This document shows, one piece after another, positions 8,321-18,911 of a stretch of DNA of 64,000 nucleotides (its first letter is position 1; every line of letters begins with the position of its first letter). The position numbers and the translations under genes were made by a program. Under the pieces are notes generated by a model that was not told the origin of the DNA, made no database searches, and worked only from the letters and a program-made list of their open reading frames with translations. This DNA is from an uncultured Elusimicrobia bacterium (GTDB lineage Bacteria > Elusimicrobiota > Endomicrobiia > Endomicrobiales > Endomicrobiaceae), in NCBI GenBank assembly GCA_937916125.1, contig CALGGE010000066.1, positions 42,874-106,873 on the forward strand, read 5' to 3'.

Positions 8321-11300
8321 TTATGCTGCGGAAAGAATATTTTTAATATTATCAATATATCCGTCGGACTGACCGAAGCTCGATGTATCAAATTCTTTTA
8401 TTGTTACAGGCAATAAGCCTATTTCTCCGCTCTTAAAATTAAATATACCGCCGTTTAATTTAGCCAACACCGTGCGATCTTTGTTTATTCTGTTGACAAG
8501 TATATTTTCCAATACACCGAAACCTAATAATTCTTCATATTCGGAAGGAATAATAAACCTTGCACTTTTTTGTTCTCTTGTTTCCAAATATACGGGTATG
8601 GACTGCGTATCATTAAGAGGGTTGGGAAGATGAATAAAAGCCTGTTGTTGCGAATCCGCATTCCCCGCACTTAATGATATTTCATATTTAGTGTCATGTT
8701 GGACCGTAATAACATTTTCTTCCGAAACATCCTCTTCATTAACTGCATTTGTGGTAACAGGTCTTCTTTGAAGAATAAAAAGTTTACCGTCTTTAAATCC
8801 GAATTCAACATCAACGGCATAAAAAACATCGTCTTCCAATAATAACAGAACTTTAATAAGTTGTTTTATTTCTTCATAATTTAAAGTTCTTTCTTTTGCA
8901 CCTTTATCCACAAAAGTTAATTTTACGCCTTCCCGTGTTGAAACTATTTTATAATCTTTGGTTGCAACGGAGTACTCCAATACATTCCCTGTTTCCATAT
9001 TTACGGTTATTGTATCGGGAGTAAGTTTTCCCGAAACTATACCCTCTCCCAGTCCGTAAAGAGTTTCTATTGTGGTATTCCCGTATTTGTCTCTGCTGAA
9101 AGCAACTCCCGACTTATCAACATCTATCATAGTCTGTACCAACACCGCAGGAGAAACGATTTGTCCGCTGTTTATCATATATTTTATGCTTCTTTCTGAA
9201 TAAAAGGATTCCCAACAGCTCAGCAAGGCATCAAAGAGATTTCCTCTGTCAACATTCAATACTGTTTCCCCCATACCGGCAAAAGCATTGTTTGCACTGT
9301 CTTCTCCGACACCGGAAGAACGTACGGAATATTTTGAATCTCCCAACGTTTTTAAAACCATATCTTCCAGTTCTTTCCTTAAAGAATCGGTTTCCTTAAT
9401 TTTATTTTTGGAGTTTTCAATAAGGGAGATTATAATTTTTGCGAAATTTTGAGCTAACTGATATTCTCCGTTATTTATCGCATTTTTAAAAGATTGTGAA
9501 AGCATTAAAAATTGTTGTTTCTGTCCGAGCATATCAAAGAACCTCACAAAAACATCATAACTTATGCCTACACCTTCGGGAACAACTACATTATCTTCTT
9601 TTTCCAACAATCTGTGTATTTTTGCCAGTTCAACGGTTTTAGAACCGAATTTATAAGAATCCCGTTCATATATATCATCAAAGCTCAGGATATCTCCTTT
9701 CGGACTATATACTCCGTAATTATAAGTACCGTAGAGTCTTAATTTTAACAGGTTTATAACATTTTCCGTATCGGTTTTTAATTCCTGCAAATAAGCATCT
9801 TCTTCAGTTTCCGGTATAAACATTTCATTCACATTTGCCAATTGCAACATACCGACAATCTCATTTAAATCTTCCGGCAAATATTCATATTTTTCCAGCA
9901 TAGTTCTGCATTCTTTTAAAAATACTTTCAAAAATACAATTAAACTCTCTTTCGTATTTTGTGAAATTTCAAAAACTTCTTTTCTAATCATATCCAATTC
10001 TTGTCTGTATTCCGGAGATTTTATAAACTCCAATTTCTCAAGCAAAGTCCTTACTATGGAATAGGCTATATTAGGATTGGCGGTTGTTTCCAAATTAGTT
10101 ACGGCTTCATTCATAACTTTTACTTTATCCTGAATATAACTTTCGTTCAGTTCTTTAATTTTATCTTTTATGGTTTGCGGCATATCCTGAGCAAAAAGCA
10201 TATCCAAAGTTTGTGCCATTCGCGTATCACCGATAGTTTGAAAATATATATATTCAACAATTCTTCCTATATTTTCAGCAACCGAATTTTTTATTAAGAA
10301 ATCTTTTATATTTTCGGCGTCATCTTTTTCTATATATGACTGTAAAAGTTTTAATGTCGAATCTTCTATATCGTCAAAAAGAAGTATATGTCCGGTTTCT
10401 CCGTTTAATAAAATAATAGAACCTTCACGTAAAATTTTATCTTTGCTTTTGACTTTTCTTATACTTAAATTACCCAATTGAAAAGGATTTCCCGAAGAAT
10501 AATAACATAAAATATTCAAACCCTTATCTTTCCAACTTGCACCGTTAATAATAACCGACGGAGTATGATATTCCCTTGTAGTAATTGCGGCATGGCTTAA
10601 AACTCCTCCGCTTGTGGTTATTATTGCTTTTGCGGTTTTAATTCTTTCTACATCGTCGGGCGTAGTATAAGGTGCTACAAAAATGCTGTTTCCGTCAACA
10701 TTATTCTTGTCAAACGTTACATATCCGGAGACATACGTACCGTTGCCTGCAGATATAGGTACGGCTCTGAGTTCCGGAGAGGAAAGGTTCTGTGTTTGTC
10801 TGTGAAGAAGATTGCTTATTCTATCCTGTTCCGACGGACTTAACAGTTCCTGCCGAGGAATATCAAAACCTTCGTTACGTAAAATTTCGTAAAGTTCTTC
10901 AAATGTAACGGATTTTCTTCCCGAAAGAGAAACATATTCCACAACGGAATATTTTAACCTTTTTATGGATGGTTTCGTAAGTCCTTTTACCGATAAAAAA
11001 TCGCCGTTTTGCAGTTTCATATAACCGCTTACCGCCAATAAATCACCTATGTAACCGATAGTTTTGAATTTAAAGTTTGTATTCGGAATAAGGTTTATCA
11101 ATTTACTTTTATTTATAGCGGCTTCTTCATCATCGGAAACGGCTTCCGCCAAATAAGAAACAACGTCATAATCTTTGTTTCTGCTCAATATACCGTTCTC
11201 ATTCAAAAAAATTCTTCCTACGGCAAAACTTCTTTCTATAACATTATTGAACATATCATCCAACACATTTTGGGTTACTCTGAATCCAAACTCTTCAGGT

Positions 11301-14300
11301 ATATCGTCGATCAAATCCAAAGATTGCAATACTTGTTTTAACCAATTCTTATCAAGGGAATTTCTTTGCGGACGAGCGGTAATTTTGTTTTCCGGCCATC
11401 CCGTAACCCCGTTCGGCATATATCCGTACCAAATATCTCCTTCCATAAATTTTTCAACCAAACTGTCAAAAGTTCTCCTGTAAGAATCCTCGCTGTATCT
11501 GTTGGACAATTCATCCAAATCCCAATCAAGCATAACGGAATAACTGAACAAAGATACAACTTTAGTTGCAATATCTATAAAATCCATATCTTTATTAAAT
11601 CCGTAATCCGTACTTAAAGTTGCTTTTAAACTGTATGCGGCATCATTGCCCGCAGGTCGATTTATATCATTTTCCACAAAGAAACCGAATTTTTCCAATA
11701 TCGTCGAGAAATATCTTATTCTTTCGGCGTTTCCGGTTTTCTTATCGCTTTCATGATAAGAGATGGTTATGGTTTTATCGGTATCAGCAAAATTCATAAA
11801 TATATCAACACTGTGTGCAAACAATCTTGTCGTCCATACCAACAAATTATCCATACAAATAAAATCATCTATCTGATATTCATGTTTCTCTGCGGTTTTT
11901 TGTCGCGGGAGCTTATTTTGGGATAATCTTCCAATAAAATCAAGTATATCCGGATTTAATTTATTTTCCGACAAATCATAAAGTTCCACTCCCGTTCTAT
12001 CCAAACCGCCGGTATCCGAATATCCGATTGAAATACGAGGATTTCGATGAACGGCAACAACCGTTTTTATTGCTTTATCGCCTATTTCTATAATATCCTT
12101 TACTGTCTCTTTGAAATCCGAGATCGACGTTTGATGAACCGCATTTATAAGAGTATGTATTTCGGTTATTTCCTCTATATGTTCGCTGTTCCATTGTTTT
12201 AAAGCCATATTCCGTTTTATCATATCTTTTGTCAAACTTGTCGTAAATAAAAGTTCTCCGTCCTGTTCCGGACGTATCGACAAATTATATAAAATATTGT
12301 TCAATGCGGTACGTGCATAATTCCCGTGTTCGGGATTTATTAAGCTTAAAGATACTATCATTTTAGATAAAATTTTTACAAGTTCCGCAAAATCTTTTTC
12401 GGGATTTTTCGATGCAGACAAACCGTCAAGCAAAGATAAAACAAGATTGTTGTCATTAAGTATCGACTGCAAAGTATTGAATTTATCTCTTATTATCGCA
12501 ACTTCTTTATTTTGTTTATTCGTAGTTCCGCTTACGGTATAAAGTATGGGCGGTTCCTGCAAAATTATATTACCTGAAGTAAACATATCTTTAGGCAAAT
12601 ATTTTATGAGACGGGAAAATCTGTATTGTCCTCTCATCTCCGAAACAAACGCATCGGATACCGGCTTCAAAAAATAAGGAAGGTTGTTTTCCTCACATAA
12701 TTCATTAAGCCTGTTTATGTCAAACAGATTATAATTCTGCAAAGAAATATACAGCTCGGTCGAAGCCATATTAACAAGTTCGGATATAACATATCTTCTT
12801 GTTTTGTTATCAATATTTTTATTTTCCAAAATTAACAACAATTTTTTTATTACGGATATTGCCAATACACGTCCGTTTTCTTTTTTACCGAGCAAATCAT
12901 TACAAAACGACGATAAATCAAATAAAGTACAGTTATCGACAACAATTTCCGCAAGGTCTTCGACATCGGATATAAGACTGTCTTTTTCAGGTAGCGGAAT
13001 GCTCACATTCTTAATATTTGCTTTATAAACCGCATCAACAAATCTTTGAAGCGTTTTCCTATTTAATCCCGGACCGTATATTGTACTCGTATCGTCATTC
13101 CAAGAATTTCTCTTGGCAGGATCTTCAACACCCGTATTTGCAAACATATAAGAATAAACAGAAATGTTTTTGGGATTTTTTTTCGAAAGTTTTTCAAACA
13201 CATTATAGAACGTTTTTTCTCTTGATACGTATTCCAGAGAATTTTCATCCAAAGTATTTTGAGCAATCGGAGTATACACGACAAGGAGAAGCCGTTCCGT
13301 TATACCATTGCAAATATAGGTGCCGAAATCTTTAATATCATTATCTTCCGAATTATAAAATTTACCGGAAATATCCATCATACCGTCAAGCAATCCGTAG
13401 AATTTTTCATTGTCGGAATTAACATCATACGAGTCAAACAGTATTTTAATCAAACTGTCCAACATCGTTTTTACGGTTCTTGTTCCGGTTTTCTTTTTTA
13501 CTTTTGTAAAATCAAAAATAAACGGCAAAAAATAAGTTATACTATCTTCTTTTTGTTCCTCTTGTTTCAATATTATTTTCAACAACTCTTCCAACAATGT
13601 TTCCAGAAGGATACTGTTGCCGTCGTTAATTTTTTCAGCCAATTCTTCCATATTTGATAAAATTTCGGATACTCTTTCTCTATCCTGTTCCGCCGTAAAA
13701 GGTAATGCCTTTTCTCTGAAAACTCTGACATTATTCGAAAGACTTTCGGAAAGAGATTTATCGACTTCTTTACCATCGGAAACGGCAAAATAATATTGTT
13801 TTAATGCATCATAATCTTTCAAATTATTTTGAATTTGATACGGAATATCTTCATCTTTGGAAATAAATTCTCTGCTCAACAATTTATTTATTCCGTAAGG
13901 AATAAAATCCGAATTAATTTTATATGTTTCTCCGATAAATTTGGAAACGTCGGCTAAGACAATATATTTGTCTCTTAATTTTCCTTTATGTATAAACAGA
14001 GAATCAACCATATGATAGAAAAAAGAATTGTTTGATTTGTAAACATCTTCAAGTGCTATGAAAGGAATTAAAGAAAAAAGTAAAAAATCACTCATGTAAA
14101 AACTGCCCCAATTATCTATACCGTTCTGCTCGCAAAAAACTTTAAGCTTTCCGTAAACGGTAGAAACATCATTATAGTCGCCGTCTCTGAAATAATATTG
14201 GGGTTGATAATTGTGTCTGTTATTTTCTTTTACCAAATCAAGTATGGCATCTATTTGTTCAACGACGATTTTATATCTTTCAACTTTTTGTTCGGGCAAA

Positions 14301-17300
14301 TTCGATAAATTTTTTATAATCTTTTTTACTTCGGCATAATCATATCCGTCAAGTAACGACAGTATTTCAATTATCCTGTCAACAACACTTTGTTCAACAA
14401 CCGGAACGTCCGACATTTGTTCAATGTCTTTGGTTTGATAGAATTCATCACTTAATTGTTCTTCTTCATTTTTATCATCTTTGCTGCCGGTTATAACGGA
14501 CAACATATCATTAAACCGACCTCGTGTTAAAGCTCTTATATTATATATTGAATGTAAAACGGTTGTAACAATCGGTGCCAAAAGCATATACTGAGGGAAA
14601 ATAAACGACAACACTATATAAATCCAAGTCAACGATGTTGCCGGAGAAAGCAAATCTTTCCAATCTCTTTTTTGGGAACTTTTTGTAATTATATCGTTCA
14701 ACGTATGTGCGTAAGCAAATCCGATTGTTCCGGTAAATGCGGTTACAATCGCAGGAATTATCGGAAAAGGAGTTGTAAATACAAACGTGGTCAGCAAAAT
14801 AAAAGGTGCGGCTCTAAAAATACCTTCTTCAATTACTGGAGCGACAACAATTGTATAAATTAATCTGACAACATCACTTGCGTTCTTAAAAAAATTTTTC
14901 GCTATTACCAAAGGTTGACTTTTAGGATAAATCCTTGTCGTTAAGAAATCCTTGTCTCCTGTAGAAGATACATATCCGCCTTTCAACGTAAAAGATGTCT
15001 TTATTTTAGCAAGTTCGCCGGCTTTATTTATTTCATAAATTTTTTCGTTCAGCAGTCTTATAACTTCGGCAAGTTTTTCCTTTGCCTGAGGCGTATCCTG
15101 AAAAAGGGATTCATCAAAAATTCTTCCTATGGTCATATGCACTATTTTCGGAACTCTGTAATTCGGATCAAGATTTTCAAAATCTTTACGCAAGTTCAAC
15201 ATTTGTGCAATCAAATCCGTATCGGTAATCGTATAAATTAAAACACCGTCGGGCATAAGCTTCAATGTACCTGCAAGAGATGTTTTAATACTCGGAAAAG
15301 TTTCTCCCAAGTTTTGGGTTGCCGCAAAAATGGAATGAGTTTTGTTTTGATAAAGGAAGGACTCATCCATTTGTTGCGGCGTTGCACCTGACGAGTCATA
15401 GCCCACCGTCATGTGCAGTTGTTTATAAGGCATTAAGGAGACGGCGTCTCCCGATATTTCGCTTAAAGGTTTAAGAATATACCTGTATAATTTTTTCCTT
15501 GCCGATGTTGCAGGTTCAAGCTCTAAGGACGGAGCTGCATATTTATTTGCTTTAATCCTTTTAATCATATTAACGGTTTTTTCGATATCAATATTCGCAT
15601 ATTCCTTAATTTCTCCGTCGGAATAAATATAATTTATCGTACTTTCGGTACCTTTGTTAGCGTTATCTCTGTATTTAACAACAAACTCCACATTGCCAGT
15701 TTTAACTTCCGAAGATAAAATTTGCCATTCCAAAATTTCAACATTACCGTAAAAAGTATTTTGTTTATCAATAATTTTTTCCGCTATAATTTGATAAATT
15801 TCCCGCTTTAAATCTTCTTCGGAATAATTTTGAAAAGCCTCACTTTGTACGGCATAAAAAAAACCTTCCATTACTTTCCTAAAACTGACATTTAAAGGTT
15901 CTTGCGTCAACGGTTCTATGTTTATGGTATTTTCAAGTATTGAAGAATAATATAAAACATTGTCCGTATAAAGTTGTCTTGCCGCTTCGGTTGATTCCGT
16001 TACTTTCGGAGTTATTATTACGTAAGATACTTTCTTGTCCAGAAAAATTCTCTCCAGTCCTCTTGTATGAAATCCTCCTGTAACAACAAGCGATATTTTC
16101 CTTGAAGGAGTTTGCGTCGAAAAATCGGAAGATTGACGAATGGCAGAGAAAAAGATTTGATCTCTCAAAATATTGTTTCGGTGATACTTGGACAGCAAGT
16201 CATAATACGTATCCAAACTTTGTATCGGTTGACTCGGCAAATACGACGGCCAAGTTGTCTTGAATTTTTTGTACCCTTCTTCAAAATTATAATATTCATC
16301 CGAAGAAATTTCTGCGGTAAAATAATTTCTTATTACGGGAACGAACTCTGCAAGAAAATTAACTTCTTTTTCGTATTTTGTTCTTCCCGCTTTTATGTAA
16401 AGTTCATTTATAAAATCTTCTTTTTCTTTTACAAGTTCTATCGGATTTATTATGTCGCTTACGGCAAGCGAAGCAAAAAAACTTTCAAGATTCTTAAGTT
16501 TTAAATTTTTGGTTATTTCAAATTTATTGTTAAGTTTTATTAAATCGTAAGAAATATTTTCAAAATCGGTAAATTTATTACTTCTTTTAAAAAGTTCGGA
16601 GTAGCCGTCATAGTCAAGCTTATTTTTAAGTGATGAAACAAAGCGGGCAAATTCACCGGAGATTTTCCCGTTATTTATAACATCGGTTTTGTCAAACAAT
16701 GAAATATACAAAGATAAATTTTTATATTTTTCAACTGAAACATCAAGATCTTCGGCAAGCCTGATTAATTCATTATAAAAACTCTTCGTCTTAATTTTTT
16801 TATTATCATACAAACTTATAATTCGTTGTATCTTTCTCGCTTTAGGGCTTGCATAATCTTTCCTGACTGAATTTATCTCTTTTTCAATATTTTTGCATAC
16901 GGCTTCAATCTCTGGAGAAAGTGTTATTATTTCTCCCAACAGTTTAATATTTTCTTTATATAAACTTTCATTTTCTATACCGGCGACAAAATTCTTCTTA
17001 TTTTTTATCGTTGAATAATATTCCGTTCCGCTTAAATTACCGGAATTCAAAAGATTTTCTACGATTTTTACACCGAATTTATTATCTTTCAATTCCGAAA
17101 GCCACGAAGTATCGACGATATTAAATGCTCCTTCCAAATAAACCTTATCAAGTCCGTATTTTGTATCGAGATATTCCAATATCGAAAAGATTTTCTTCTG
17201 TGTTTCGGCGTGACAATGAAGATCCTGAATATTTATGACAATGTCCCCGTCATCAAAAATTTTTGACGAAGTTATTTTTCCCAAAGATGAGGGTATGAAT

Positions 17301-17413
17301 TGTTGCATACCGTCAGAGAAACGTGCAGGCACGGCAAAACCGCCCTTTGGAAACAGTGTAATAACCAAAGAAAACGAAATCATTAAAGAAACTATCTTTT
17401 TAATCATTTTCAT
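8321..17413 (-). CDS. Giant exported multidomain protein, copy C (TIKI-like?, 2H phosphoesterase, CPBP protease, permuted dikinase)
   Basis: 3030 residues. A signal peptide ends near GGFAVPA. The shared N-terminal domain follows, with NIQDLHCH (about 65), YLEGA (about 95) and VVTGGFHTRGL (about 447). Next are two HMT[VI]G motifs (about 667 and 760), the HxTx pair of 2H phosphoesterases. Then comes a CPBP/Abi intramembrane protease with EEGIFR (about 862), FAYAH (about 900) and HSIYN (about 956). A long helical region of unknown role follows. The C-terminal third is PEP-synthase-like: a swivel domain with SGGVLSHAAITTRE (catalytic His about 2272), then an ATP-binding domain with VRSSGVGEDS (about 2700), GLGEGIVSGKLTPD and LQRRPVTT (about 2885). 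This order is the reverse of PEP synthase and no PEP-binding domain is seen. Start: GGAAG fits the second Met (17407) better than the first. It ends NIKNILSAA. Confidence 0.85.
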   Translation of the reverse strand: MKMIKKIVSLMISFSLVITLFPKGGFAVPARFSDGMQQFIPSSLGKITSSKIFDDGDIVINIQDLHCHAETQKKIFSILEYLDTKYGLDKVYLEGAFNIVDTSWLSELKDNKFGVKIVENLLNSGNLSGTEYYSTIKNKKNFVAGIENESLYKENIKLLGEIITLSPEIEAVCKNIEKEINSVRKDYASPKARKIQRIISLYDNKKIKTKSFYNELIRLAEDLDVSVEKYKNLSLYISLFDKTDVINNGKISGEFARFVSSLKNKLDYDGYSELFKRSNKFTDFENISYDLIKLNNKFEITKNLKLKNLESFFASLAVSDIINPIELVKEKEDFINELYIKAGRTKYEKEVNFLAEFVPVIRNYFTAEISSDEYYNFEEGYKKFKTTWPSYLPSQPIQSLDTYYDLLSKYHRNNILRDQIFFSAIRQSSDFSTQTPSRKISLVVTGGFHTRGLERIFLDKKVSYVIITPKVTESTEAARQLYTDNVLYYSSILENTINIEPLTQEPLNVSFRKVMEGFFYAVQSEAFQNYSEEDLKREIYQIIAEKIIDKQNTFYGNVEILEWQILSSEVKTGNVEFVVKYRDNANKGTESTINYIYSDGEIKEYANIDIEKTVNMIKRIKANKYAAPSLELEPATSARKKLYRYILKPLSEISGDAVSLMPYKQLHMTVGYDSSGATPQQMDESFLYQNKTHSIFAATQNLGETFPSIKTSLAGTLKLMPDGVLIYTITDTDLIAQMLNLRKDFENLDPNYRVPKIVHMTIGRIFDESLFQDTPQAKEKLAEVIRLLNEKIYEINKAGELAKIKTSFTLKGGYVSSTGDKDFLTTRIYPKSQPLVIAKNFFKNASDVVRLIYTIVVAPVIEEGIFRAAPFILLTTFVFTTPFPIIPAIVTAFTGTIGFAYAHTLNDIITKSSQKRDWKDLLSPATSLTWIYIVLSFIFPQYMLLAPIVTTVLHSIYNIRALTRGRFNDMLSVITGSKDDKNEEEQLSDEFYQTKDIEQMSDVPVVEQSVVDRIIEILSLLDGYDYAEVKKIIKNLSNLPEQKVERYKIVVEQIDAILDLVKENNRHNYQPQYYFRDGDYNDVSTVYGKLKVFCEQNGIDNWGSFYMSDFLLFSLIPFIALEDVYKSNNSFFYHMVDSLFIHKGKLRDKYIVLADVSKFIGETYKINSDFIPYGINKLLSREFISKDEDIPYQIQNNLKDYDALKQYYFAVSDGKEVDKSLSESLSNNVRVFREKALPFTAEQDRERVSEILSNMEELAEKINDGNSILLETLLEELLKIILKQEEQKEDSITYFLPFIFDFTKVKKKTGTRTVKTMLDSLIKILFDSYDVNSDNEKFYGLLDGMMDISGKFYNSEDNDIKDFGTYICNGITERLLLVVYTPIAQNTLDENSLEYVSREKTFYNVFEKLSKKNPKNISVYSYMFANTGVEDPAKRNSWNDDTSTIYGPGLNRKTLQRFVDAVYKANIKNVSIPLPEKDSLISDVEDLAEIVVDNCTLFDLSSFCNDLLGKKENGRVLAISVIKKLLLILENKNIDNKTRRYVISELVNMASTELYISLQNYNLFDINRLNELCEENNLPYFLKPVSDAFVSEMRGQYRFSRLIKYLPKDMFTSGNIILQEPPILYTVSGTTNKQNKEVAIIRDKFNTLQSILNDNNLVLSLLDGLSASKNPEKDFAELVKILSKMIVSLSLINPEHGNYARTALNNILYNLSIRPEQDGELLFTTSLTKDMIKRNMALKQWNSEHIEEITEIHTLINAVHQTSISDFKETVKDIIEIGDKAIKTVVAVHRNPRISIGYSDTGGLDRTGVELYDLSENKLNPDILDFIGRLSQNKLPRQKTAEKHEYQIDDFICMDNLLVWTTRLFAHSVDIFMNFADTDKTITISYHESDKKTGNAERIRYFSTILEKFGFFVENDINRPAGNDAAYSLKATLSTDYGFNKDMDFIDIATKVVSLFSYSVMLDWDLDELSNRYSEDSYRRTFDSLVEKFMEGDIWYGYMPNGVTGWPENKITARPQRNSLDKNWLKQVLQSLDLIDDIPEEFGFRVTQNVLDDMFNNVIERSFAVGRIFLNENGILSRNKDYDVVSYLAEAVSDDEEAAINKSKLINLIPNTNFKFKTIGYIGDLLAVSGYMKLQNGDFLSVKGLTKPSIKRLKYSVVEYVSLSGRKSVTFEELYEILRNEGFDIPRQELLSPSEQDRISNLLHRQTQNLSSPELRAVPISAGNGTYVSGYVTFDKNNVDGNSIFVAPYTTPDDVERIKTAKAIITTSGGVLSHAAITTREYHTPSVIINGASWKDKGLNILCYYSSGNPFQLGNLSIRKVKSKDKILREGSIILLNGETGHILLFDDIEDSTLKLLQSYIEKDDAENIKDFLIKNSVAENIGRIVEYIYFQTIGDTRMAQTLDMLFAQDMPQTIKDKIKELNESYIQDKVKVMNEAVTNLETTANPNIAYSIVRTLLEKLEFIKSPEYRQELDMIRKEVFEISQNTKESLIVFLKVFLKECRTMLEKYEYLPEDLNEIVGMLQLANVNEMFIPETEEDAYLQELKTDTENVINLLKLRLYGTYNYGVYSPKGDILSFDDIYERDSYKFGSKTVELAKIHRLLEKEDNVVVPEGVGISYDVFVRFFDMLGQKQQFLMLSQSFKNAINNGEYQLAQNFAKIIISLIENSKNKIKETDSLRKELEDMVLKTLGDSKYSVRSSGVGEDSANNAFAGMGETVLNVDRGNLFDALLSCWESFYSERSIKYMINSGQIVSPAVLVQTMIDVDKSGVAFSRDKYGNTTIETLYGLGEGIVSGKLTPDTITVNMETGNVLEYSVATKDYKIVSTREGVKLTFVDKGAKERTLNYEEIKQLIKVLLLLEDDVFYAVDVEFGFKDGKLFILQRRPVTTNAVNEEDVSEENVITVQHDTKYEISLSAGNADSQQQAFIHLPNPLNDTQSIPVYLETREQKSARFIIPSEYEELLGFGVLENILVNRINKDRTVLAKLNGGIFNFKSGEIGLLPVTIKEFDTSSFGQSDGYIDNIKNILSAA

Positions 17414-17447
17414 CTTCCGGAAATTCGCAAATGTAAACTATACCAAT

Positions 17448-17476
17448 AGTATAACCTAAAACATTGATATTTTCAA
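17448..17476 (-). promoter_or_regulatory. Promoter of copy C/copy B operon
   Basis: On the minus strand TTGAAA (17471-17476), a 17-base spacer and TATACT (17448-17453), about 35 bases before the start codon. The rest of the 230-base gap 17414-17643 holds no gene that I can see. A weak AAAGAG/CTCTTT pairing followed by a T-run may terminate obgE. Confidence 0.8.
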
Positions 17477-17643
17477 CAAGTTTATTATATAAATTTTATA
17501 CGAAAAAATACATTGTTGTTTGTGAAAAATTTGGGAAAAAATCAAAGAGCCGGAAACTTTTACGAACTTATTCCGTCCGTAATTATCCTGCTCTCTTTAC
17601 CGAACTTAAATTCTGTCTGTTATCAAACGGCTATATATAAAAA

Positions 17644-18900
17644 CTATTTTTCAAAAGTAAATTCTATGTCGTTAATGCGGACCGTATCGCCGACTTTACA
17701 ACCTTTTTCTTCCAAAGCCAATTCCACACCCATTTTCTTGAGAATATTTTGAAATCTTCTCAAAGCTTCTTCCTCGTTAAATTTTGTCATTTCGGCAAGA
17801 GTCTCAACTTTCTTACCTGTAACGACAAAAACTCCGTCATCATCAATACCGATTTTAAAATCAGGTTCATAAATATATTTTTTTACGGGGATTGATTCGA
17901 ACTCCTCTTCTTTTGCGGGAAGTTCGGTAAGTTTTACAATTTCGGACAACAGCGTATCTATACCGTCTTTTGTCATATTTGATACGGCAAATATTTTTTT
18001 ATTTTTGACTTTTTTCTTAAACGCTTTTACATTTTCCAAAGCCTGCTCGCCCGAATCCGTTTTATTCAACGCAATAAGCATATATTTTTTAGAAAGATAT
18101 TTTGAATATTTCTTTAATTCATCATTTAAAATTTTATACGTTTCATAGGGATCACGCCCGTCAAAACCGCTGACATCTATCATATAAAGCAAAACTTTTG
18201 TTCTTTTGATATGTCTTAAAAATTCAAGACCCAACCCTTTACCGGAACTTGCTCCTTCGATAATACCCGGAATATCGGCGATAACTATCTGTTTATCATT
18301 TAAAGAAACTACACCCAAATTAGGCTCTAAAGTTGTAAACGGATAGTCTGCAATTTTCGGTCTGGCCGAACTGACTACCGAAAGAAAAGTAGATTTGCCT
18401 GCATTAGGAAAACCGACAAGCCCGACATCGGCAATAAGTCTTAATTCCAAATCTATTTCCGCAGTTTCGCCCGGTTCGCCTTTCTCGGCTATTCGCGGGA
18501 CGGTATGTCTTTGCGTTTTAAATGCGGAATTCCCTCTTCCGCCTCTTCCGCCCTTAGCAACGAGAACTTTCTGTCCGTGTTCTTTTAAATCGGCAAACAA
18601 ATCACCGTTTTTATAAATAAGAGTCCCTACGGGAACTTCTATAATCAAATCTTTACCGTATTTACCGTATTTATTTGAACCTTCGCCTTTATTACCGTTA
18701 TCGGCGAAAAATTTCGGTCTGTACGACAAATCAAGAAGAGTTGCCTTTTTTGTATCGGCAACAATAAAAATATCTCCGCCTTTTCCCCCGTTACCGCCGT
18801 CGGGACCGCCAAGAGCGACATATTTTTCTCTTCTAAATGAAATACAGCCGTCGCCACCGCGTCCGGCTGTAATGAAAATTTTAGCTTTATCTATAAACAT
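17644..18900 (-). CDS. obgE: Obg GTPase (ribosome assembly/stress)
   Basis: 418 residues with complete Obg architecture. The Gly-rich Obg fold (1-158) has GGPDGGNGGKGG and GGRGGRGN. The G domain has GFPNAGKS (163-170), YPFTTLEPNLG (switch I), DIPG (209-212) and NKTD (about 283). The OCT C-terminal domain covers about 345-418. Obg acts in late 50S subunit assembly and in growth-state signalling. It follows rplU and rpmA in the classic rplU-rpmA-obgE order, 11 bases after rpmA, and is probably transcribed from the rplU promoter. Length and motifs are normal, with nothing missing. Confidence 0.97.
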   Translation of the reverse strand: MFIDKAKIFITAGRGGDGCISFRREKYVALGGPDGGNGGKGGDIFIVADTKKATLLDLSYRPKFFADNGNKGEGSNKYGKYGKDLIIEVPVGTLIYKNGDLFADLKEHGQKVLVAKGGRGGRGNSAFKTQRHTVPRIAEKGEPGETAEIDLELRLIADVGLVGFPNAGKSTFLSVVSSARPKIADYPFTTLEPNLGVVSLNDKQIVIADIPGIIEGASSGKGLGLEFLRHIKRTKVLLYMIDVSGFDGRDPYETYKILNDELKKYSKYLSKKYMLIALNKTDSGEQALENVKAFKKKVKNKKIFAVSNMTKDGIDTLLSEIVKLTELPAKEEEFESIPVKKYIYEPDFKIGIDDDGVFVVTGKKVETLAEMTKFNEEEALRRFQNILKKMGVELALEEKGCKVGDTVRINDIEFTFEK

Positions 18901-18911
18901 TTTAACCTTAA

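Noticed and set aside
8281..8391. Longer N-terminus for the copy B fragment
   Set aside because: It overlaps the end of copy C in another frame and has no ribosome site, while the Met at 8280 has one and opens a signal peptide.
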